This document shows positions 47,742 through 57,291 of a stretch of 64,000 nucleotides of DNA, one piece after another; the stretch's first letter is position 1, and every line of letters starts with the position of its first letter. The notes beneath the pieces are model-generated. The model ran no database searches. It saw only the letters and a list, made by a program, of their open reading frames with translations, and was not told the DNA's origin. Made by a program: the position numbers and the translations under genes. The DNA is from Forficula auricularia (Eukaryota > Arthropoda > Insecta > Dermaptera > Forficulidae): assembly GCA_024734495.1 (NCBI GenBank), contig JALMQS010000089.1, positions 2,119,445 to 2,183,444 on the forward strand, written 5' to 3'.

Positions 47742-48431
47742 TTATTTAGATTTAGGAGGAGTCTTTTGCTTGTCCAGATACTTCTCAGTTTTTAATACCA
47801 GTTTTTGTATCCTTTTTTTCTGAGATTTCGACATTTTTGCAAAATTATTTTGAGAATACTCTAACATTACTATCAAAGCGTCTTCGGCGCAGCTGGTTTG
47901 TATACCTATTTCTTCAAAAACAGTATCTATTATATATTGAAGGAAAGGATCTTTTTCACACGGAGGATCTTTTTCAAACACAAACTCATAATGTTCATCA
48001 TGCCCATGAGCTTCTTCATCCACATCCTCTATAGACATGGACTCATCTCTCTGAGAGGATCCAGATTGTAGAGGAGTTGATCTAGAAACAGCATCTAAAG
48101 ATGCGGTTGTTGGACGATTGCTTCCCGGAGGTTTTTTTTGCCGGGAGTGAGCACCAGACTGATGGGGCAAAGGCACCGGAGATTTTGAAAGCCTAATATG
48201 CATTTTATTTGCTTGATTTTTATTTGGTTTTTTTTTCGATCCTGTTTTATTTGACTTTTCAAGATGAGCAGCAGCCTCATTCATCTCCGACTGGTCATCT
48301 TCATCCTTATTCTCACTAAGATGTTTACCAGCTGATTTTACTGTTCTAAGGGCAGAGGTTTTTGGTCTATTAGTCCGACGATTATCATCAATTTTCTCAT
48401 CATTACTAGATTCTAGATCTTCGTTTTTCAT
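47742..48431 (-). CDS. Unrecognised 229-residue protein, single exon
   Basis: ATG at 48429-48431 to TAG at 47742-47744 without interruption, far longer than chance in this composition. Residues 1-150 are charged, with serine and lysine runs (EDLESSNDEKIDDNRR, then KTGSKKKPNKNQANK), and look disordered; RPKTSALRTVKSAGK and GSNRPTTASLDAVSRS could be phosphorylated or basic-binding. Residues 155-225 look like a folded helical domain: CEKDPFLQYIIDTVFEEIGI, AEDALIVMLEYSQNNFAKM and KKRIQKLVLKTEKYLDKQ. No membrane segment or signal peptide. I do not recognise the family. It could be an independent gene or a retrogene. It is transcribed in the same direction as EDRF1, whose start lies 2.7 kb downstream. 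Confidence 0.7.
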   Translation of the reverse strand: MKNEDLESSNDEKIDDNRRTNRPKTSALRTVKSAGKHLSENKDEDDQSEMNEAAAHLEKSNKTGSKKKPNKNQANKMHIRLSKSPVPLPHQSGAHSRQKKPPGSNRPTTASLDAVSRSTPLQSGSSQRDESMSIEDVDEEAHGHDEHYEFVFEKDPPCEKDPFLQYIIDTVFEEIGIQTSCAEDALIVMLEYSQNNFAKMSKSQKKRIQKLVLKTEKYLDKQKTPPKSK

Positions 48432-49144
48432 TTTATTTATTATTGATTAAATCAATTAAAGAAAACTTGGAAAAACCTAAAAAACAAAAAAAAACACTCA
48501 ATTTAATTTATAATTTTTTTTCTTTTAAAAAAAGACTATCTTAGTAATAATTATTAAATTTAAATAAAATGAAATATTTCAAATTTATTTCCTTAAACGT
48601 CTGTTTATTTGGATGTGCCTTTCCCATCGAAACGAGTAAAAATATCAAAAAATCGCATCCCGAGTGTTTCGTAACTAATAAATAAGAATATGTTGCAGTA
48701 AAAACCGGGTTTTAGTAAGGACGGGTTCTTACTAGTTAAAACGTGTTTCACTGAATACCTTTGTGGCAACTAGAATTTACTGATGTTTGTTGAGTTTGGT
48801 CCAAACGTTTTTAATCGTCATTTTTGACCTTCTTGTTTATATTTTCCAAATGTGCTTAAAACAAAATGTCAAAAATTACATCCTCTACAACTTTGCTTGT
48901 AATGAGGATGTAATTTTTGACATTCTCGTTTAAGAACATTTTGAAAATAAACACCCATAATGAGGTGGAAGGTAAAAAATGAAGATTCTAGAATTTTGGA
49001 CCAAACTCAACCTACATTAGTAAATTCTAGTTGCCACAAAGGTGTTCAGTGAAACACGTTTTATAGTGGTGTTTCACGAAGAGGAATTAAAAATTAAAAA
49101 AATCTTTTAAATTATATTTTGGAGATTTTTTATTTATCTCTATA

Positions 49145-49173
49145 CATATTTCGGGTTACGAAACCTTCATCAG
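49145..49173 (-). ncRNA. Hammerhead-like motif, ATAT version
   Basis: CTGATGA, stem II GGTT/AACC, CGAAATATG. The base after the palindrome is G, unlike the expected cleavage-site base, so it may be inactive. Confidence 0.45.
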
Positions 49174-49208
49174 GAGGTTTAACAAAAGACAGTCATTTGT
49201 TAAACTTC

Positions 49209-49241
49209 CTGATGAAGGGTACACATAACCCGAAATATGTA
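49209..49241 (+). ncRNA. Hammerhead-like motif, ATAT version
   Basis: CTGATGA, stem II GGGT/ACCC, CGAAATATG. Facing partner of 49145-49173 with the same doubt at the cleavage site. Confidence 0.45.
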
Positions 49242-49581
49242 TACCTAGAGATAAATAAAAAATCTCCAAAACATAATTTAGAAAAAAAAATTATTTTTAT
49301 TTCCTCTTTGTGAAACACCACTATAACCCGTCAAAAATTCCTGTATTTTATATGTTTAACTATAAAGCAACACTGATTTCCCTAAATGTTATATACCTAT
49401 ATACTGCTTTACAAATATAGTCAAAAAATAAAAATATGGCCGAACTAAATTCATCAATTCGAAAGTTTATATTCATTAAACATATTAGGTAAGTATGTAA
49501 AATTATACTAATAATAAATTTCTAATTTCCACCTGATGTTTTCATAAGTATATCTCATATAAAAATGAATATTAATAAGTA

Positions 49582-49788
49582 TTAATAGATGTATCTCTTT
49601 GATGAAGATAAATTATTGTCTATGTTTATCATTTGTTCTAATACAGGCACTGAAGATGCTATCAATAACTGCTGTGAAACAGTAATCCTTTGACTGTCTG
49701 CCAAATAATGAATATAAAAACTTAATAATGTAATACTATCTACTATAGGGTTCTCATTTTGCAATTTCTCAACTACCCCCAGTAGCAC
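49582..49788 (-). CDS. Possible coding fragment, unrecognised
   Basis: The minus-strand frame reads VVEKLQNENPIVDSITLLSF, then YIHYLADSQRITVSQQLLIA, and ends in a stop. The composition looks protein-like. It abuts a small inverted-repeat element (49779-49893) that may have cut it. No clear acceptor. It could be an exon remnant. Confidence 0.3.
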   Translation of the reverse strand: MLLGVVEKLQNENPIVDSITLLSFYIHYLADSQRITVSQQLLIASSVPVLEQMINIDNNLSSSKRYIY

Positions 49789-49893
49789 AATGTTTCAAAC
49801 TATATAGTAACTATATAGTTCATATATAGTTTCTGAAAATCTATATAGCCACTATATAGTGACCATATAGTTTGAAACATTGTGCTACTAGGG
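49779..49893. repeat. Small MITE with AGTAGCACAATGTTTCAAAC ends
   Basis: Terminal inverted repeat of about 28 bases (AGTAGCACAATGTTTCAAAC... and complement), total about 115 bases, with inner TATATAGT repeats. Confidence 0.7.
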
Positions 49894-50008
49894 ACAGTTC
49901 CAAAAAAATCCAAAAATTATATAATTTAAATAAATAAATAAAAACAGAAAAATGCCATATAAAAATTAACAATATTATAATTATTATTATTATTTAATAA
50001 AATCTGAC

Positions 50009-50031
50009 AAGAGAGAGAGAGAGAGAGAGAA
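50009..50031 (+). repeat. (GA)n microsatellite
   Basis: About 11 dinucleotide units. Confidence 0.85.
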
Positions 50032-50569
50032 TGTTTTTTTGTACACTGTTTTACCAGGGAACATTGTGTATTTGACCCTTGGACGATTTCACCGTGACTT
50101 ATGTTAGCTAAACAATTCTATCTTACAAAATACTTGAGATATCAAATTCGTTCTTATTTGTCGTTAATACGGAACGGTTGAGTAAATTTGTTGAATTTTT
50201 TAAAAATTTTAATTGAATTGAAATTGAGCTTGTACAAAAAACAACTAAAAACTCCACTTTGAAGCTTTCTCACACCGTTATTTTTAATATCACAAAATTT
50301 TTAAAAAAGTATACTTAATTCCACTTAAAGAGATTTTCATACTCTATGATAAAAAATATTTTTATTTATTTTCGACCTCACATAAAATTCGACCATTCTC
50401 AAAATAATCATTTTTTAATAATATTATTTTAATAAGATTTTTGATATTGGGGAATATTTCTAAGTTTCAAGTTTGTAGCTTAAGGCTGCTGCACATGAGG
50501 CTTTTTTTTAATAATTTTAAGTCTGCTTGCTCAAAAGCTTCCCAGGACTAAGCCGAATAATAGACAAAG

Positions 50570-50712
50570 AGAAACAAAGAGGTTGTCCTCTGCTTGATGC
50601 AAATAAACATACACACATATATATATCGAGATGATATATCTGTATATATATTATTTGTTTGAGACTATAGTTTCGAAGACTTGGTCTTCATCATCAGTCT
50701 TTTTTAATTATA
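50570..50712 (-). repeat. PLE-type fragment
   Basis: Matches the right half of 46684-47020 (AAAGAGGTTG...CTCTGCTTGATGCAAATAAA) and carries the motif at 50663-50697. Confidence 0.65.
50663..50697 (-). ncRNA. Minimal hammerhead-like motif, 8-base palindromic stem III
   Basis: CTGATGA, a six-pair stem II GAAGAC/GTCTTC, GAA, the palindrome ACTATAGT, then C. Stem II differs from 46917-46951 at several positions yet stays paired. Confidence 0.7.
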
Positions 50713-50718
50713 AATGTT

Positions 50719-50833
50719 TGTTTCCAAGTGGAAAACAATAGATGACAATACATTATCTAATGAATTCCAAAGTAGCTCAAAATAATTCCAAAGACGGTGT
50801 ACACCTAATTTCAATCGCGGTTCACCCCTCAAT
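50719..50833 (-). repeat. Copy of the GAACCGCGA MITE
   Basis: Matches 38818-38940 on the complement (AAAGACGGTGTACACCTAAT). Only one end is clear. Confidence 0.6.
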
Positions 50834-51581
50834 CTACAATTACAAAAGATCACATATTATCATATTTATTGAAAAAAATAAAAAAGCTACTCTGCTACTC
50901 TGCTACTCTTGGCAAAACAAAAACTTTTCGAATAATAGACCTTGTCCTATCTTTTAAATCAAGCAAGCTAGCCAGAAACACCGACAGCAGTGACGTCATT
51001 TCGATTCCGATAGGCCTCCAAATTTCAAACCAGAGTTCCCATCCCAAAAACAGATAGAGGAAAAAGCCTCGTATGCAGCGGGCTTTATTTAGTTAATGAT
51101 GCTCAAAAAGACAGACACATATTGTAGCGACAGCAATAGGGTCCAGTATGGTCGTTTTACCGAAATCTAAAAATGATCCAAAAAGATCATTTCTGCATTT
51201 TTGAAAAAATAAACCCAAAATCTAATCAGTTCTCCGCATTAGAAATACAAACTTTTTAGCGCCACAATTTATCATTCTTGTGTTATAAAAGGTATCGTAA
51301 TCCATCCAGACAGACAAAAAAATAATATTTTCTACTTTTAAGACAATTTATTAATTTTTAATCCAATGACAAAATCTGAATTAATTCATTATTTGGGCTT
51401 CGTCTAACCCCCCCCCCTCCGGTGTACCGAAAAGTTATTTTAGCCCGTAACGATTAGAATTAAAGTTAGGGTTAAAAATTCTCAAATTCCCCTCACTAGA
51501 ATTCAGAAAATTTCAAGAATTTTGCCACTAAATCAAAAATCTAATATTATAAGGAAAAATAAATTTATAATTATATATGTA
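50834..51581. other. Intergenic, nothing recognised
   Basis: Short frames at 50742-51057 have no support. This may be where the first PAPST2 exon or promoter lies, but none could be identified. Confidence 0.3.
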
Positions 51582-52456
51582 TCACAATGATAAACCGTGA
51601 ACCGGGCTTAGGCCAGTTTAAGACGGTCAAGAAACTAAAAAAAAAATTAAGTCTCATAGTTTTCGACTAATTTTTTTTTGAAAAAATAATGAGAAGTTCT
51701 GGCTACAAATTTAGATATTTTATTATTCTAATTATTGTTACGGAATTCTGAATAATCCTTCTATTGATCAGAATTCAAAATAAAACCATAAGTAATTATA
51801 GATTCGAGGAATTTTTTTTTTCTTTTAAATTTAAATTTAATTTAATCTTTGGCTATTAATAGCATTATTAATAGCCATTATAGCATTAATGACCATAATA
51901 GTCAAAGATTAGTTGAATCAATATGGGACGTAATTGATTAACATATTAAATAATTAACCACTCTCAACATATGTTTTTAAATTAGCAAACTTTGCCCAAA
52001 AAATACGATTTTTTTTTTTAAGAAGGAAATACAAAGAGTTGTACAATTTTGAAATCTTGACTAAACGGGCCAATTTTTTAAATAACTTGCCATCCTAGGA
52101 TAGTAGCCTATTAAATAATAAAAATGATTCTAAATTAGTTGATAAAAAATTTTTAAACAATACCTAAGTCCGGTAAAAATATTTTTTTTTCTCCAAAAGT
52201 AGTATAGTACTTGTGGTTTTATTTTGAATTCTGGTCAATAGCAGGATTTATTCAGGATTGCGTACGAAAAATTAGAATAATGAAATATGGAAATTTGTAG
52301 CCAGAGCCTCTTATTATTTAGGAAAGGGTGGCGATTTTCACCATTCTCAAAAAAATGACTACAACTCGAAAACCACGAGACTTTTATTAAAAAAATCTTC
52401 TAGGTTCTGGACTGTCTTAAACTGGCCTAAGCCCTGTTCACGTTTTATCATTGTGA
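51582..52456. mobile_element. Long-TIR element flanked by TA
   Basis: Ends TCACAATGATAAACCGTGAA and its near complement, flanked by TA (51580-51581, 52457-52458). Homology between the arms extends inward about 250 bases with divergence. No transposase frame. Confidence 0.7.
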
Positions 52457-52682
52457 TAGGGGACACCTTGTATTAAATATCTTTTGACTTTCTCTATCTA
52501 CCACATGATAATGGCTTCAGAATCAAAAGAAGAAACGTCTGAATAAAATAAGAAAACTTGAACAAATTTCTGATCTTCTATGAATGATTCAAGGGGAAAA
52601 AACTTTGCAAATTAATTATAGTTTTTATTATAATTTTGATTGAAGTATAGAATGAAATTGTTTTCTGTGAAAAAAGTAAATT

Positions 52683-52860
52683 TTACTTTAAAAAAACTAA
52701 AAAAACATGCTTCTAAAATGTACAAAATAATGTAATACTTAATCAAAAAGCGTGGGGTACTTAATTAAATTAATTAAAAGTTTCTGCGCCCCACACTTTT
52801 TGATTTAGTATTACATTATTTTCTACTATTTAGAAGCATGTTTTTTAGTTTTTTTTTTAA
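52683..52860. repeat. Palindromic MITE, copy 3
   Basis: ACATGCTTCTAAAATGTACA and its complement frame a central TTAATTAA; same family as 3085 and 17905. Confidence 0.65.
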
Positions 52861-53505
52861 ATATAATTTTTATTGAATAAGCTCATTGTATATTTTAAAT
52901 CAACATATAAATTAATATATTTTATTTTTAATCTATTACTTAATTTTTCCTAAGTACCAAGAAAAAGAACAAATTCCACTGTCAAAAATACCTCATCGAA
53001 TTAAGAGTAATGTATATTATACCTAATTTTAGAATTTTTTATAAAAAATTATATTTTGGCATCATTTTAATTTTTTTCACATGGGAACTTGAAATAAATT
53101 GAAAGTTAAATTTTTAAAATGTTTCTACGTTTTGAACTATATTTTTTTGCTTCTTCAGGTAATTTTTAAACTTAACGGAATAAGTATAATAATATATTGA
53201 TCATTAGACCATATGTCGATCACAATTAAAACAATTATTACTACAGAACAATGACATCCTTTTTAAACAACACAATCCTCTACAAGGCTTAATCAATACA
53301 GATAACAATACTCGTATTGGAAAAAATTTCGACGATAATAACACCAATTTATTTAATAAGTTAATTGGCGAAATACCTAAGGATAGATTTTGTACATTTT
53401 TTAACATCAATCAAATAATCTTATAAAATTGTCAGGAAAGATTCTTATTTCTCGATTTTAATGTACCCCGTTAAAAAATTCTTATATAATTGTACTATAA
53501 AATAA
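52861..53505. other. Intergenic sequence with one open plus-strand frame
   Basis: About 72 codons are open at 53208-53425 on the plus strand (ICRSQLKQLLLQNNDILFKQ ... ending NINQIIL). It starts after a stop, not at an ATG, and has no clear donor. It does not resemble the PAPST2 N-terminus. Confidence 0.2.
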
Positions 53506-54099
53506 GCTGACGTGTTCTGATGTGGCCATCCACTTGAGTTTACCATACAACCTGTCCCCTCTCATTATATTTAATAAAATTATTTGTAATCATGTTGGGG
53601 AGGGGGTGTTAGGTTTTGCATTTTTAGATTACTGTGGGCCCAGGGATTATGTATACAAAATTTGGTTGAGTTTACTCAAATAGCCCAGATTTTTAATTTT
53701 TAACCCCCCCCCCCCCCGACCCCTCCAACCTCCTTAATTTTGGGTCGATATGCACCAAAATCTAATCAGATCTTAATCTCTATGGACCAAAACTACCTGT
53801 GAAATTTGATTTTGATATTCACACTAGTTTTTGAGCTAGCTCGTCCACAAAAATTTGGTAACGCGCAGACTAACATACAAACAGACATTTTGACAAAATA
53901 ATTATTATCTCGAAAAATATAATTTTTTTGATCTTCACTTATTAGAGCTTTTTTTTAGAGGGAAATGCCATGGATTCGATCAATTTTTTCAATCGAAATA
54001 GTTTCAGCCGTTTTTGAGATATTTCGAAAAAAAGAAGGAAAAAACCCACTTTTTTCATGCACGATTACAATACTTGACCATATCCTGTATGGTGAAGTA
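53506..54099 (+). mobile_element. Repeat family A, copy 5
   Basis: From AAGCTGACGTGTTCTGATGT to TATCCTGTATGGTGAAGTAA, with one minisatellite unit. It gives a second empty-site example for the hAT at 43429. Confidence 0.7.
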
Positions 54100-54859
54100 A
54101 AAATGGGAATTCTGGTCTAACATTTTAGTAATATTACATAACAGTATTGTAATATTACAACATATTTTTTAGTAATACATATCTAATAAATATAAGAAAA
54201 AAGTAAAATTATAATTAATTTTTGTATTTTTACGATGAGTTAAGGGTTCCGTCCATAAATTACGTGATACGAATTCCAAGATTTTTAGACCTCCCTGTCA
54301 AAATAGATTTTTTTTATTTTTAATTAAAAAGTTACTAAGAATAAATGACAGTGTGAGAAAGCCCCTATGTATGTGAATATTGTACTTGTCGACGTTTAAT
54401 ATTGGCTGTACTTAGAAAAAAGCAAAAATTACACAAATTCACTCTTTTATCTCTTTATCAATTTCAAATAAGAACGAATTTAATATTACGAGTATTTTGC
54501 AACCAATTTACAATTATTCAGATTAGGTTAGGCAAGGTTCAAAATATATATATAGTGCAATTGAATGCGGGCGCACCAGGAAGATGCAATTGTGGAAGAA
54601 TATCCATAATAATCGTGATCGAGATTAATAGGTTTCCAGTTATATTTTGAACGGAACAGTAAATACTGGAAAATTATTCATATAAAAATTTGGTTTAATT
54701 AAATGAAGTGCGAATCATTATGGAATAAAAATTAGGCTTATTATATTATTATTATATGAGACATTATTAATTAATAGATAATATTAAATATTGATTTGAT
54801 GAATCGTATACATAATCTATAAAATCTTAGAATATTGGATAAAAAAAATTGAATTCAGT
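54100..54859. other. Intergenic, nothing recognised
   Basis: The frame at 54402-54650 has no family resemblance or splice support. Confidence 0.35.
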
Positions 54860-55165
54860 TTTATATTGAATAAAACGGACGTTTCGTGACTATATTTGCT
54901 ACTTCTTCAACTCAATTGTGCGAGCGATATTATTATACGAAACATTCCATTTTTTTTAATTTAAATAAATAGGTCTGATTGTGCTTTCTGTGATACTTTG
55001 TATTAATGAAAAATCATGTGTTTAAGAATATGATAAATTTAATTAAAAAAAAAAAAAAAAAAAAATAGAATGTTTCGTAAAATATCAGACAATTGAGTTG
55101 AAGAATAGGTCGTTGAAGAAGTCGCAAATATAATGACAAAACGTGCGTCTTATTCAATTTATTTA
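54860..55165. repeat. Worn foldback of the hammerhead-motif type
   Basis: GACGTTTCGTGACTATATTTGC on one side and a complement-like sequence at 55100-55160 on the other; the CTGA of the core reads TTGA in both, so the motifs look dead. The two arms share a long A-tract near 55047. Confidence 0.5.
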
Positions 55166-55747
55166 TCCAATTTCCTAAGATTTTATAAATTAAATAATTT
55201 TGAGCTTTTAAAAATTAAAAATTCCTGTTACAAATTACGAAAACATACTCTGTAAAATAATAAAATTTATGAAGATAATAAATACCTTGGATCTTCAACT
55301 AAGGCAGCAAAAATATTGAAATCCACAATTTGTGAGAAACTGTAGGTCTTGATATTGTCAGAAGCAATGTTCGAATAAGAAATGATGGATGTTTGAGCAA
55401 GGTATTTAGAATTTCAAAGGTTGCTCATTTCTTAAGAGACAGCCAGCGCATTCTATAAGCAAAGTGCCCTCTAAGCTGTGCGGGCGCGCACCAATTTTTC
55501 AAAAGCTGCGCAGCCATTTTACTATTTTGCGAACAATGGGCTTATCACCATTTTTTTTTTCATTTCATTTTATAAAAGAATTACATTTAAAAATGGCTAA
55601 AATCTAAATTTCACAAAAAAAAAAAATTAAGTAAAATTTAGAGGGTCAAAAAAAAATGGAAATTGGCCTTTGATATTTAAAAGCACCCCCCACCCCGCCC
55701 ACTTGCACACTTTTACATACGTTTTGAACATTTTTATTCCCATCGAC

Positions 55748-55787
55748 CGTCAGGTATTCTGTTTTTCAAAGAATACCTGACGGTCAG
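55748..55787. repeat. Hairpin upstream of a LINE fragment
   Basis: GACCGTCAGGTATTC and its exact complement are separated by about 10 bases. Confidence 0.8.
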
Positions 55788-55794
55788 GACAGAG

Positions 55795-56430
55795 GGGGGA
55801 AATCTGGATATCAATGGAAAAGTGATAAAAAACTGTAAGGAATTTAGATATTTGGGATCTGTCTTTAGCGAGGAGCCAAACTGTGGGAGGGATATTAAAA
55901 ATAAAATCTGTCAAGGTCGAAGAGCTATTGGGCAACTGAATGTGGTCTGGTGGAGCAAAGGGATCAAACATCAGGACACAAAAAAATATATATATAGGTC
56001 CATAGTGAAAGGAATAGCCCTATACAATTCAGAAACATGGGACATGAATAAGAAAAACGAAAAAAATTACAAGCGCTCGAAATGGATGCGATGAGAAGGA
56101 GTTGCAGAGTGTCGAGATTGGAGCATATCCCAAATACAACTATAAGGGACAAAATGAAAATGGAAAACGACATAATAGATAGAATAGAAAGGAAGAGATT
56201 AATATGGTATGGACACCTCAAAACAATGCCGGAAGATAGGTGGCCTCATAAAATATGGACCTGGATGCCCACGGAAAGACGGAGGAGAAGAGGAAGACCG
56301 AGACGAGCGTGGAAGCAGGGAGTAGATGAGGCAATGACCAGTAGGCAACTACAAGAGCAAGACATTCTGGATAGAGAGAATTGGCGTGTTGGATGCGGAA
56401 AACGGCGCATGCTGTAGAACAAACCGCTTT
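55795..56430 (+). pseudogene. Non-LTR retrotransposon C-terminal fragment
   Basis: Two overlapping frames: NCKEFRYLGSVFSEE...IALYNSETWDMNKKN (55822-56094), then, after a frameshift near 56085, MDAMRRSCRVSRLEHIPNTT, IERKRLIWYGHLKTMPEDRW and RRRRGRPRRAWKQGVDEAM, ending at 56417. This is the region after the reverse-transcriptase palm in a widespread insect LINE group; the clade was not determined. Confidence 0.8.
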
Positions 56431-57172
56431 ATATATATACAATTTGAATTATACATATTATCGTACTAAATATTCCTTCAAGTCACTTTCCTTAACAGAT
56501 TTCTTAACCAGAAGTTAAAACAATCACAAATATTCGTCTTTTTAGCGGAATAATCCAAAAACTTGACACAAAGTAAAGGAATTAACTGAATTCCAGTGCT
56601 GTATCCTAGCAGAAATTAGCAATGACCCAAATCCCTTCCATTCCAATCCCTTCCCATCCCCTCCAATTTCACTTTTTTCTTTAATTTCATTTTAATAAAA
56701 TGTTTTTTATATATTAAAATATATCTAAGTAATTACATTATTCAGGGCAGGCTGTTTGAGGGTAGCTTCTCTGCTCACGGAGCAGGAAGCCCGAATTTAA
56801 GCCCCGCTCAGCTCAAAAATTTGCCCGGCTATAATCTGATCCCTACACCGATTTACACAGAAACACAAGCACTCATAAACATATTTATATTTAAAAAAAT
56901 ATGTATCCGATTGTAACTGACTAAATAAACTAAAATTCGAGACAAAAATATACCTACATGATTAAAAAAAGAAAATCTGTTTTTTTTTTTTATTAATAAT
57001 TTGACTTCATCTTTAATCTACTATAAATATTTCATTTGATTATTCAATACCGGTTTTATAGTTACAAATACTGCAAGCAAAAGGCGTATTCTTTCATTTA
57101 TTCTATATAAATTAAATTAGGATGTTAATTTTACAGCAAAAAATACTTTTTCATCTTGTTTTTCTTTTTTAG
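56431..57172. other. Intronic/intergenic; possible SINE at 56750-56830
   Basis: GGGTAGCTTCTCTGCTCACG...CCCGAATTTAAGCCCC looks a little like a tRNA-derived promoter, but no fold was confirmed. Confidence 0.25.
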
Positions 57173-57291
57173 GAACTTATATTTACATTAGAGGGCTTCA
57201 AGCCTTATGGATGGTATTTGACACTCATACAGTTTGCCTATTATAGCTTTTTTGGATATATTGAAAAAATTTTTAAACGAATTTCCAGAAC
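57173..57291 (+). CDS. PAPST2: PAPST2 internal exon a
   Basis: 119 bases after a pyrimidine-rich acceptor (TTTTTTAG); donor AGAAC|GTAAGC. Encodes ELIFTLEGFKPYGWYLTLIQ and on to KRISRT, phase 0 in and 2 out. Confidence 0.9.

Larger units (their letters stand above)
48720..49325. repeat. Inverted repeat plus foldback with hammerhead-like motifs
   Basis: AAAACGTGTTTCACTGAA with GTGGCAACTAGAATTTACT at 48739-48782 is mirrored at 49018-49063. Next to it a foldback (49060-49325) carries the facing motifs 49145-49173 and 49209-49241. Confidence 0.65.

Noticed and set aside
53208..53425. Open plus-strand frame without start codon, considered as a PAPST2 exon
   Set aside because: No resemblance to the transporter N-terminus and no donor site.
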